From Alphaproteobacteria bacterium (GTDB lineage Bacteria > Pseudomonadota > Alphaproteobacteria > Micropepsales > Micropepsaceae): 5,503 bases of DNA. The stretch spans positions 1 to 5,503 of the forward strand of contig JAFKFF010000284.1 in assembly GCA_017307315.1 (NCBI GenBank). The letters are read 5' to 3'. The position numbers and the translations under genes are program-made. Below the pieces are notes generated by a model, which was not told where the DNA came from, searched no databases, and worked only from the letters and a program-made list of their open reading frames with translations. Below are positions 1-5,503 of the stretch, in pieces; the first letter of the stretch is position 1; each line of letters begins with the position of its first letter.

Positions 1-438
1 CTGGTCCTGGCGGAACTGCTGCGCGACCGGGTCCAGGTCACGTTGCATGATGCCACCGCCAAGAAATGCGCCTTCCTGGCTGCGGCAGCGGACGCCATGG
101 ATCTGACGATCCGGATCGAAAATCGGCGCATGGAAGATTTGCCGCCCCAGGCCTTCGATGTGGTGACGGCGCGCGCCTGCGCCCCCTTGCCGAAGCTCCT
201 GGGCTATGCGCAGAATTTCGCAGGACCAGACACCGTTTGCCTGTTCCTAAAGGGGCAAAATGTGGGGTCCGAATTGACGGAAGCCCATAAATCTTGGAAT
301 ATGAAACCCAGGCAGATCCCGAGCCTGACCGACCCCTCCGGGGTCATTTTGGAGCTGAGGGAGCTGTCGCCCCATGACCGAGACCGCCAAGAAACCGCGC
401 GTGCTGGTCGTCGCCAATCAAAAAGGCGGCGTCGGTAA
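1..438 (+). CDS. rsmG: 16S rRNA (guanine-N7)-methyltransferase RsmG, 3' part
   Basis: This is the C-terminal 145 codons of RsmG (GidB), open at the left edge of the window. The family uses S-adenosylmethionine to methylate N7 of G527 in 16S rRNA in the cytoplasm. The window opens just after the glycine-rich SAM motif, at LVLAELL. The family signature FDVVTARACAPLPKLL follows at visible residues 52-67, then LFLKG (81-85) and the C-terminal signature SLTDPSGVILELREL (108-122). RsmG proteins are about 205-215 residues long, so roughly 80 residues lie outside the window. Family members normally end within a few residues of the last motif. Here the frame continues for about 23 more codons, into parA, and ends in a very basic tail (QSKRRRR). 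The TAA stop at 436-438 sits inside the parA Walker A codons. rsmG directly upstream of parAB is the standard arrangement. Identity is firm; whether the tail is genuine is less certain. Confidence 0.93.
   Translation: MVLAELLRDRVQVTLHDATAKKCAFLAAAADAMDLTIRIENRRMEDLPPQAFDVVTARACAPLPKLLGYAQNFAGPDTVCLFLKGQNVGSELTEAHKSWNMKPRQIPSLTDPSGVILELRELSPHDRDRQETARAGRRQSKRRRR
357..363 (+). promoter_or_regulatory. Shine-Dalgarno site of parA inside rsmG
   Basis: GAGGGAG lies 10 nt before the parA ATG at 374 and is embedded in the last conserved codons of rsmG. An in-frame TGA at 356-358 closes the parA frame just upstream, and there is no other start codon between it and 374. This fixes the parA start and implies that parA is translated from within the rsmG message. 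Confidence 0.6.
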
Positions 439-1183
439 GACCACCACCGCGATCAATCTGTCGACCGCCCTGGCGGCGGTGGGCGAACCCACCCTGGTGA
501 TCGACATCGACCCGCAGGGCAACGCCTCGACCGGGCTGGGCGTCCCCCGCGCCGCGCGCGCCGTCACCACCTATGACGTGCTGATGGGCGAAGCCAAGCT
601 CGCCGACGCCATCGTGCAGACCCGCATTCCCAAACTCTCCATCGTGCCCGCGACCGTTGATCTCTCCGGCGCGGAACTGGAATTGATCGACAAGCCGCGC
701 CGCAACTTCATTTTGAAAGACGCGCTGGCGGAATACTCCGCACACGGAGCATCTGACTTCTCCTATGTGCTGATCGATTGCCCCCCTTCCCTCACTCTTC
801 TCACCGTCAATGCGATGGCGGCGGCGGATGCGGTGATGGTGCCGCTGCAATGCGAATTCTTCGCGCTGGAAGGCTTGAGCCAGCTGCTCAAGACCATCGA
901 TCTGGTGCGCGCCAATCTCAATCCGTCGCTGGAGATCCAGGGCATCGTGCTGACCATGTTCGACAAGCGCAACAAGCTGTCGGATCAGGTCGCCGCAGAC
1001 GTGCGCCAGAATATGGGCGAGAAAGTCTACAACACCGTGATCCCGCGCAATGTGCGGATTTCCGAAGCGCCCAGTCACGGCGTGCCGGCGCTGGTTTACG
1101 ATCTGCGCTGTCCCGGCAGCCAGGCTTACATCAAGCTCGCCGGCGAACTCATTCAACGCGAGCGCATCGGGGCGGCGGCATGA
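374..1183 (+). CDS. parA: Chromosome-partitioning ATPase ParA
   Basis: Complete 269-residue ParA/Soj ATPase. It binds DNA non-specifically as an ATP dimer on the nucleoid; ParB stimulates its hydrolysis, and the resulting gradient moves the origin region. The deviant Walker A motif KGGVGKTT is at residues 17-24, with the signature lysine K17 and the P-loop lysine K22. DIDPQGNAS (44-52) follows, then Walker B in VLIDCPPS (132-139, Asp135). The family-typical VIPRNVRISEAPSHG is at 222-236. Length and motif spacing are normal for a small chromosomal ParA without an N-terminal HTH, so autorepression as in plasmid ParA (type Ia) is not expected. The start at 374 is the only one possible after the in-frame stop at 356 and has a good Shine-Dalgarno site. 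The 3' end overlaps parB by ATGA, suggesting translational coupling. The 5' end overlaps the out-of-frame end of rsmG by 65 nt. No key residue is missing. Confidence 0.98.
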   Translation: MTETAKKPRVLVVANQKGGVGKTTTAINLSTALAAVGEPTLVIDIDPQGNASTGLGVPRAARAVTTYDVLMGEAKLADAIVQTRIPKLSIVPATVDLSGAELELIDKPRRNFILKDALAEYSAHGASDFSYVLIDCPPSLTLLTVNAMAAADAVMVPLQCEFFALEGLSQLLKTIDLVRANLNPSLEIQGIVLTMFDKRNKLSDQVAADVRQNMGEKVYNTVIPRNVRISEAPSHGVPALVYDLRCPGSQAYIKLAGELIQRERIGAAA

Positions 1184-2034
1184 CACCCAAGGAAGAACGG
1201 CCGCGGGGCCTGGGCCGGGGACTCTCCGCCCTGATCGGCGATGAAGCGGTGCCCACGCGCGGCGAGACGCCGAAGGCAACCCGCACCCTGCCCGTCGCGT
1301 TCCTGAAGCCCGGCAAATTCCAGCCGCGCAAGACCTTCGCGGATGACGCGCTCAACGACCTCGCCGCCTCGGTGAAGGAAAAAGGCGTGCTCACCCCCAT
1401 CCTGGTGCGGCCGCTGGGGGTGGATTCCTACGAGATCGTGGCGGGCGAACGGCGCTGGCGCGCGGCCCAGATGGCCAAGTTGCATGACGTGCCGGTGGTG
1501 GTGCGCGACATGGCCGACGCCGAGGCGCTGGAAATCGCCATCATCGAGAATGTCCAGCGCGCCGACCTGAACGTGATCGAAGAAGCGATGGCCTATCAGG
1601 AGCTGATCGACACCTTCAAGCGCACCCAGGAACAGGTCGCCCAGGAGGTCGGCAAGAGCCGTCCCCATGTCGCGAACACCATTCGGCTGCTGCGGCTGCC
1701 GGAATCGGTGAAGGCCCTGATCCGCGAGGGAAAGCTTACCGCCGGCCATGCCCGAACGCTGTTAAGCGCGGCCGATCCGGAAGCGGCGGCACAGGAAATC
1801 CTGTCGGGCAAGATGACGGTGCGACAGGCCGAACAGCGTACGGCCAAGAAGGCCAAAGCCGGTGGAAAACCCGTCAAGGACCCCAACATCGCCGACCTGG
1901 AGGCCAGCATTTCCAACCAGTTGGGCCTGAAAACCCAGATTATCCACAAAGGGGATAAAGGTGGGGAAGTCCGGGTTTCCTACGCCAGCCTGGAGCAGCT
2001 GGACGAGATCACCCGCCGTCTCAGCAAGCGTTAA
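1180..2034 (+). CDS. parB: Chromosome-partitioning protein ParB
   Basis: Complete 284-residue ParB/Spo0J/Noc-type protein. ParB loads at parS as a CTP-dependent sliding clamp and stimulates ParA. The N-terminus carries [11 protein letters not shown] (10-20), the short segment that stimulates ParA. The CTP-binding domain follows, with GERRWRA (89-95) and ENVQRADL (123-130), both conserved nucleotide-contact motifs. The central helix-turn-helix is around 149-171 ([20 protein letters not shown]), followed by [10 protein letters not shown] (186-195) and TVRQAE (213-218). A Lys/Ala/Gly-rich linker (about 222-235) leads to the C-terminal dimerisation domain. The motif ENxQRxDLNPxEEA has Val132 where I expect proline. 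The ATG at 1180 overlaps the parA stop (ATGA) and gives the expected N-terminus; the frame stays open further upstream, but that stretch lies antiphase inside parA. The TAA stop overlaps the opposing hisA stop. Confidence 0.98.
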   Translation: MTPKEERPRGLGRGLSALIGDEAVPTRGETPKATRTLPVAFLKPGKFQPRKTFADDALNDLAASVKEKGVLTPILVRPLGVDSYEIVAGERRWRAAQMAKLHDVPVVVRDMADAEALEIAIIENVQRADLNVIEEAMAYQELIDTFKRTQEQVAQEVGKSRPHVANTIRLLRLPESVKALIREGKLTAGHARTLLSAADPEAAAQEILSGKMTVRQAEQRTAKKAKAGGKPVKDPNIADLEASISNQLGLKTQIIHKGDKGGEVRVSYASLEQLDEITRRLSKR

Positions 2035-2759
2035 GCCGCGCCGGCAACCGCAAGCGCCTGGGCCGGATCGACCCGCCCGTCATAGAGTGCCCGGCCCACC
2101 CCCACGCCTTCGATATTGGGTTCGCCCGCCGCCATCAGCGCCTCGATGTCGGCCAGCGAGCCCACGCCGCCGGACGCGATCACCGGGATCGAAAGTTCAC
2201 GGGCGAGGGCGGCGGTGGCTTTCACATTCACGCCTTGCAGCAGCCCGTCGCCATCGATGTCGGTGAAGAGAAGGGCCGCGACCCCCGCATCCTCGAACCG
2301 CTTGCCCAGTTCGGCCGGCGTCAGTTCGCTGACTTCGGCCCAGCCTTGGACGGCGATCTTGCCGCCCTTGGCATCGGCGCCGACCACGACGCGGCCGGGA
2401 TGGGCGCGGGCGGCTTCCTTCACGAAGGACGGGTTGGTCAGAGCGGCTGTGCCCAAGATCACGCGGGTGATGCCCGCCTCGAGCCAGGACTCGACCGCGG
2501 CCCGGTCGCGGATGCCGCCGCCCAGCTGGATCGGAAGATCGATCGCGGCGCGGATGGATTTGATCGCGTCGGCATTGACGCTCTTGCCCTCGAAGGCGCC
2601 GTTGAGATCGACGCAATGCAGCCAGCGGAAGCCCTGATCCCTGAAGCGTTTTGCCTGCGCGGCGGGATCGGTGTTGAAGACGGTGGCGTCTTCCATGACG
2701 CCGCGCTTCAGCCGCACGCATTGGCCGTTTTTGAGGTCGATGGCGGGAAAGAGGATCAT
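2031..2759 (-). CDS. hisA: ProFAR isomerase HisA
   Basis: Complete 242-residue HisA (1-(5-phosphoribosyl)-5-[(5-phosphoribosylamino)methylideneamino]imidazole-4-carboxamide isomerase). It performs the Amadori rearrangement of ProFAR to PRFAR in histidine synthesis and is a cytosolic (beta-alpha)8 barrel. Seen directly: the N-terminal [14 protein letters not shown] with Asp8; the first phosphate-binding loop LGGGIR (79-84); Asp129 in [14 protein letters not shown]; Thr166 in [10 protein letters not shown]; the second phosphate site SGGVGS (196-201); and [11 protein letters not shown] near the end. Asp8, Asp129 and Thr166 line up with the catalytic Asp8, Asp127 and Thr164 of Thermotoga HisA. 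The start is set by ATGA overlap with the hisH stop and by the [10 protein letters not shown]-terminus typical of the family. Its TAA stop shares the TTAA tetranucleotide with the parB stop on the other strand. hisF, which normally follows, is not here. HisA rather than HisF is indicated by the [11 protein letters not shown] and TDIDGDG contexts. Confidence 0.98.
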   Translation of the reverse strand: MILFPAIDLKNGQCVRLKRGVMEDATVFNTDPAAQAKRFRDQGFRWLHCVDLNGAFEGKSVNADAIKSIRAAIDLPIQLGGGIRDRAAVESWLEAGITRVILGTAALTNPSFVKEAARAHPGRVVVGADAKGGKIAVQGWAEVSELTPAELGKRFEDAGVAALLFTDIDGDGLLQGVNVKATAALARELSIPVIASGGVGSLADIEALMAAGEPNIEGVGVGRALYDGRVDPAQALAVAGAA

Positions 2760-3394
2760 GGCTTCCAGCTGAGAAAATTTCCCAGGATCGCGAGCCCGAC
2801 ATCCTGGCTCTTCTCGGGATGAAATTGCGTGCCCACGATATTGTCGCGGCCGATGGCGGCGGTGACCGTGCCGCCATAATCGGTGATGGCGAGAAGATGC
2901 GCGCTGTCCGCCGGCTTCATCTCGAAGCTGTGCACGAAATACGCATTGGCCTTTGCGCCCAGGTCCGCGAACAGGGGATGGTTCTGCACCAGCGCGATTT
3001 CGTTCCAGCCCATGTGGGGAATCTTCAGCAGCGGATCGGCGGGCATCACCGGCACGACGTCGCCGCCGATCCAGTTCAGGCCCTTGTGCGTGCCGAATTC
3101 GCGGCCGGCGCTCGCCATCAACTGCATGCCGACGCAGATGCCCAGAATGGGCTTGCCATCGCGTAGCACGCTTTCGTTCAAGGCATCGACCATGCCGGGC
3201 ACCGCGCTCAACCCCTTCATGCAATCGGCGAAGGCGCCCACGCCCGGAAGGATGATGCGTTCGCTGGCGCGCACCACATCCGGATCCGCCGTAACGGCAA
3301 TCTCGTGCCCGCTGGTCTGGCTCGCCGCGCGCGCCAGGGCTTTCGCCGCCGAGGCGATGTTGCCGGAACCGTAATCGATCAGGGCCGCGCGCAT
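2756..3394 (-). CDS. hisH: Imidazole glycerol phosphate synthase, glutaminase subunit HisH
   Basis: Complete 212-residue class I glutamine amidotransferase. HisH hydrolyses glutamine and passes ammonia to HisF, which converts PRFAR to imidazole-glycerol phosphate and AICAR. The N-terminus [15 protein letters not shown] is diagnostic for HisH. The oxyanion-region PGVGAF is at 50-55, the nucleophile Cys87 in GICVGMQLM (85-93), YFVHS at 152-156, and the His192/Glu194 pair in [10 protein letters not shown]. The catalytic triad Cys87-His192-Glu194 is complete and length is normal (about 200-215). The ATG at 3394 is chosen because an in-frame TAG at 3421-3419 blocks any extension and a GGAAAG ribosome-binding site lies 5 nt upstream. 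The gene ends in ATGA overlap with hisA, so the two are probably cotranslated. A sigma70-like promoter sits in the short gap upstream. Its obligate partner HisF must be encoded elsewhere. Confidence 0.98.
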   Translation of the reverse strand: MRAALIDYGSGNIASAAKALARAASQTSGHEIAVTADPDVVRASERIILPGVGAFADCMKGLSAVPGMVDALNESVLRDGKPILGICVGMQLMASAGREFGTHKGLNWIGGDVVPVMPADPLLKIPHMGWNEIALVQNHPLFADLGAKANAYFVHSFEMKPADSAHLLAITDYGGTVTAAIGRDNIVGTQFHPEKSQDVGLAILGNFLSWKP

Positions 3395-3399
3395 GAAAG

Positions 3400-3405
3400 C
3401 TTTCC
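3400..3405 (-). promoter_or_regulatory. Shine-Dalgarno site of hisH
   Basis: On the minus strand GGAAAG precedes the hisH ATG by 5 nt. It is partly inside the perfect 10-bp palindrome GAAAGCTTTC (3395-3404), which could hide the site if it folded, though such a short stem without a loop is unlikely to matter. Confidence 0.5.
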
Positions 3406-3417
3406 GAAAGCGCGGGC

Positions 3418-3446
3418 TCTATAGCGTCTTATACCCGGCTTGTCAT
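3418..3446 (-). promoter_or_regulatory. Putative sigma70-type promoter of hisHA
   Basis: On the minus strand ATGACA (3446-3441, five of six matches to TTGACA) is followed after exactly 17 nt by TATAGA (3423-3418, four of six matches to TATAAT). The -35 hexamer overlaps the stop codon of the upstream membrane-protein gene, and the -10 lies in an AT-rich patch that stands out from the GC-rich surroundings. A start around 3411 would leave a leader of only about 17 nt, enough to hold the GGAAAG ribosome-binding site. The spacing, position and base contrast support it; activity is inference. Confidence 0.5.
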
Positions 3447-5365
3447 GGCGGACCGCCTTGCGCCGGGGCGGCATGCGCAATCGGCGACACCGCCAGCCGC
3501 TTGCCGTTCACCATCAACTCGCGCCAGCCGGGCAGGGGGTCGGCCAGGGTGAAGGCGCCGGCGCGCAACGCCGCCAAGGTGCCGGAATGGGGCGGCGGCG
3601 CGATGGTGCCGGCCAGGGTCCAGCCCCGGTCGGTCTGGCGCATCACCGCCGCCCACCAGGAGGCGTCATTGCCATAGGCGAGAATGATCTCATGCAAGCC
3701 GTCGCGGTTCAGGTCGACGAAATAGGCATCGCAGGACAGCCGCGCCGTCAGAAGGCAGGGGGGAACCATCGGGCCCGCTTCGCGCCAGTCCTGGGCCAGA
3801 AGCGTGGACGGCAGCAAAGCGCCCGGCGTCATCACGCGGATATTGGCGCCGATCTCCGAGGGCAGCGCCGCTCCGCCGGCGGGCGCGGCGACCAGCGCCA
3901 GGAACGCGCCGCGCGCCAGGGCGGGATCGCGTGTCTGATGCACCATCGCGTCAAGCGCCGCGTGCCCGAAGCGCAAGCCCGATTGGCGCAGATAGCCGAA
4001 ATCGAAACGCTCCGGCGCGGTATGCGCGGCACGCCAATTCTGCTCCGCCACCGCCAGCCGCACCGGATCGCCCAAAGGCGAAGCGAGCAGCAATGTCACG
4101 CTCAGCACCACAAACGCCATCAGGAGATTGGCGATCTCGATACGCTCCATCCAGCGGCCGCCGCCCAGCGAGATCAGCGCCGTGCCCGTATAGGCCAAGG
4201 CATAAGCCGCCAGCACCAGGGTCGCGGCCAGCGCGATGACGCGGGGCGCGGTGAACCCAAATTCCGCCGTGCGGGCGTGAAGCGCCATGGCGGCGAGGCT
4301 CGCCAGCGGCAGCAGAAGAAAAGCCGCGATGAATTCCCCGTGCCGGCGCCATTGCGGCCGCCATTCGTGCCCGCTGCGATAGGACCCGTTGATGGCCAGA
4401 AGCAGGCTTGTGCCCAGCGCGAAGGAGAGCAGGAAAGGTGGCCGCCAGCCGCCGAAAAAAACGAACAGCAGGATGCCCGCCGTCGCCGGGATCAAAAGCG
4501 GCAGGCTCGCGGCCAGAAAGATCACCGCGGCGCGCTTCAACAGATGGAGCAGTGGGCCGGGGCGCAGCTGCGCCGCCAGCGCCAGGGACAGGGTCACCGC
4601 CACGATATCCAGGCGCGATAACAGCGGATGCAGGCCGGCGGGCGCGAAAGCTTCCATCCCCAGCATCCACACGCTCCAAACCGCGAGCGCGAGCGCGCCG
4701 CAAAGTCCGGTCTCGGCGGCCAGCCGCCAGCTCGCTTCGTAGAAGGCGGTATAAGGCAACGGCTCCCGCCGGCCGCGCGCATGACCCAGGAGCAGGCACT
4801 GGCCGATGAAAAGAAAGACGCTCGTCAGCGCTGCCAGCCAAAGGCTGGAATGGCCCGCGTCGGCGCCGCCGATCCGCCAATGATGGTAGGCGCCCAGCAG
4901 CGCCAGCCCGAGCGCGGACGAACCCGTCCAGACCGCCAATGCGGAGGCTGGGATACGGCCCAGCCCCTGGATCAGAAGAAGCGGCGCGAGGCTCGCGGCC
5001 ATGATCATGCCGCCGGTGAGGCCGGCCGGCAAGAATGCCGTATCGCGCAAATGAAGGAGGATCAGCAGCATCAGGCCCTGGGCAAGGCCGACCGCCAGCC
5101 GGGGCGCGATGGCGGGCAGGGCCAAGCGGGCGCCGAAACCGGCGGACAGTTTTTCCAGCCGCCAGGCGCGGGCGATGATCCATCCCAACGCGGTGAAGAC
5201 CAGGCTTCGCGCCAGCCCATGCTTTTGACGGCCCGGGGCCGGATTGGCATTGGCGGGACTGAAGTGCGCGTGCGGGGCGGGGATTTCCGCGTCGGCGCCC
5301 AAAGGCGCCTCGGGCGTCCACTCGAACTCCGGCTTATCTACCCAACGCGGCCGCTTTTGCTCCAT
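3443..5365 (-). CDS. DUF4153-like polytopic membrane protein
   Basis: Complete 640-residue inner-membrane protein of unknown function. Residues 1-50 are hydrophilic (WVDKPEFEWTPEAP) with no signal peptide. From about 52 to 428 there are roughly 11-12 hydrophobic segments, for example 87-106, 112-134, 140-160, 174-194, 218-238, 250-268, 276-303, 310-326, 345-363, 374-398 and 409-428. The block YTGTALISLGGGRWMERIEIANLLM (392-416) and then PERFDFGYLRQSGLRFGHAALDAM (451-474) resemble the DUF4153 family as I remember it. After about 430 the protein is soluble. It has a cysteine pair (Cys537, Cys545) and DLNRDGLHE (551-559), an Asp-rich loop of the DxNxDGxxE calcium-binding/FG-GAP type. The cysteines make a periplasmic location plausible, but the segment count is not exact enough to settle topology. 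The ATG at 5365 has no strong Shine-Dalgarno site, and the frame closes upstream at a TAA (5425-5423). The gene is 76 nt downstream of lepA on the same strand, so it may be cotranscribed. Being a gene is near certain; the family name is moderately sure. Confidence 0.75.
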   Translation of the reverse strand: MEQKRPRWVDKPEFEWTPEAPLGADAEIPAPHAHFSPANANPAPGRQKHGLARSLVFTALGWIIARAWRLEKLSAGFGARLALPAIAPRLAVGLAQGLMLLILLHLRDTAFLPAGLTGGMIMAASLAPLLLIQGLGRIPASALAVWTGSSALGLALLGAYHHWRIGGADAGHSSLWLAALTSVFLFIGQCLLLGHARGRREPLPYTAFYEASWRLAAETGLCGALALAVWSVWMLGMEAFAPAGLHPLLSRLDIVAVTLSLALAAQLRPGPLLHLLKRAAVIFLAASLPLLIPATAGILLFVFFGGWRPPFLLSFALGTSLLLAINGSYRSGHEWRPQWRRHGEFIAAFLLLPLASLAAMALHARTAEFGFTAPRVIALAATLVLAAYALAYTGTALISLGGGRWMERIEIANLLMAFVVLSVTLLLASPLGDPVRLAVAEQNWRAAHTAPERFDFGYLRQSGLRFGHAALDAMVHQTRDPALARGAFLALVAAPAGGAALPSEIGANIRVMTPGALLPSTLLAQDWREAGPMVPPCLLTARLSCDAYFVDLNRDGLHEIILAYGNDASWWAAVMRQTDRGWTLAGTIAPPPHSGTLAALRAGAFTLADPLPGWRELMVNGKRLAVSPIAHAAPAQGGPP

Positions 5366-5441
5366 GGCGGGCAGAATTAGCGGGCGGAAGGCCCCCCGTC
5401 TTGGTGGATTCGAAGGGGGTGGTTAATCCGTTAGCGGACGA
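5366..5441 (-). other. lepA to membrane-protein gene spacer, no clear signal
   Basis: This 76-nt gap contains no convincing promoter or intrinsic terminator. On the minus strand there is a C-tract and a G-tract (CCCCC at about 5415-5419 and a G-run at 5392-5397) that could pair over a 17-nt loop. There is also a 4-bp GGGC/GCCC stem around CTTCC. Neither is followed by a T-run. Readthrough from lepA into the downstream gene is therefore plausible. Confidence 0.35.
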
Positions 5442-5503
5442 TCAATTGTCGTCCATCTTCAGCGCGGCGATGAAGGCTTCCTGCGGAATCTCCACCTTGC
5501 CGA
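5442..5503 (-). CDS. lepA: Elongation factor 4 (LepA), C-terminal end
   Basis: Only the last 19 codons and the TGA stop (5444-5442) of this gene are in the window; the rest lies beyond the right edge. The visible peptide GKVEIPQEAFIAALKMDDN matches the characteristic C-terminus of LepA/EF-4, where a (G)xVEIPQEAFxAxL motif closes the LepA-specific C-terminal domain that reaches the ribosomal peptidyl-transferase centre. LepA is a ribosome-binding translational GTPase that helps initiation or ribosome maturation and can back-translocate ribosomes in vitro. The call rests on a short but very distinctive sequence. It is on the same strand as the DUF4153-like gene that follows. Confidence 0.92.
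   Translation of the reverse strand, partial: GKVEIPQEAFIAALKMDDN

Noticed and set aside
344..1279. 311-codon minus-strand frame opposite parA
   Set aside because: Rich in His/Arg/Gly and without motifs; parA on the + strand has all its catalytic motifs, so this is an antisense shadow.
2059..2098. 8-bp inverted repeat TGGGCCGG / CCGGCCCA with a 24-nt loop just past parB, considered as a terminator
   Set aside because: It lies inside hisA coding sequence, has a long loop and no T-run. It is best explained by GC-rich codons.
2760..3224. Possible N-terminal extension of HisA by 155 codons in the same open frame
   Set aside because: The extension is the antiphase reading of hisH and has no HisA similarity. 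The [10 protein letters not shown]-terminus begins right at the ATGA start, which matches normal HisA length.
3440..4621. Long open frame of 393 codons on the + strand opposite the membrane-protein gene
   Set aside because: Its translation is a low-complexity Arg/Gln/Gly/Ala string with no recognisable motif. Such frames arise opposite GC-rich genes. The minus-strand frame gives well-formed membrane segments and a family-like C-terminus.
3951..5321. Second long minus-strand frame of 456 codons within the membrane-protein gene
   Set aside because: Arg/Pro/Ala/Gly-rich, without hydrophobic segments or motifs, and fully nested in a better-supported frame.
5400..5425. TTCGAATCC followed by ACCA on the minus strand, reminiscent of a tRNA T-loop and CCA end
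   Set aside because: The flanking bases (CCCCC and CCACC) cannot form a T stem, and no anticodon or D arm is present upstream.
1..5503. Search for a parS site (palindrome built around CACGTG flanked by A/T-rich arms)
   Set aside because: I found no CACGTG core or GTTTCAC/GTGAAAC-like palindrome by eye. parS sites are probably outside the window.

Overview
This window is GC-rich chromosomal DNA that reads as the core genome of an alphaproteobacterium. Three things support this. The order rsmG-parA-parB is the classic origin-proximal chromosome-partitioning cluster. ParB begins with the alphaproteobacterial-style N-terminus [11 protein letters not shown]. The partial LepA ends in GKVEIPQEAFIAALKMDD, as I recall it from alphaproteobacteria. 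The genus cannot be fixed from the sequence. I saw no mobile element, CRISPR array, tRNA/rRNA or phage gene.

Left part (1-2034, + strand): the 3' two-thirds of rsmG (16S rRNA G527 methyltransferase), then complete parA and parB. The three genes are tightly packed. rsmG runs 65 nt into parA in another frame, and parA and parB overlap through ATGA, so they probably form one translationally coupled operon. ParA (a Walker-type ATPase) and ParB (a CTP-dependent clamp that loads at parS) together segregate the origin region. No parS-like site lies in the window.

Middle part (2031-3394, - strand): hisH followed by hisA, coupled by another ATGA overlap. HisH is the glutaminase subunit of imidazole-glycerol-phosphate synthase and HisA is the ProFAR isomerase, which act at consecutive steps of histidine synthesis. 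Their usual neighbour hisF is absent. Instead hisA meets parB tail to tail, and the two stop codons share one TTAA. The 48-nt gap upstream of hisH carries a good sigma70-like promoter candidate.

Right part (3443-5503, - strand): a 640-residue polytopic membrane protein that resembles the DUF4153 family and has a soluble C-terminal part with an Asp-rich calcium-loop-like motif. It lies 76 nt downstream of the 3' end of lepA (elongation factor 4), on the same strand.

Nothing here looks like a new defence or mobile system. The points worth a second look are the compressed gene junctions, the unusual neighbourhood of parAB, the split of hisHA from hisF, and the uncharacterised membrane protein.
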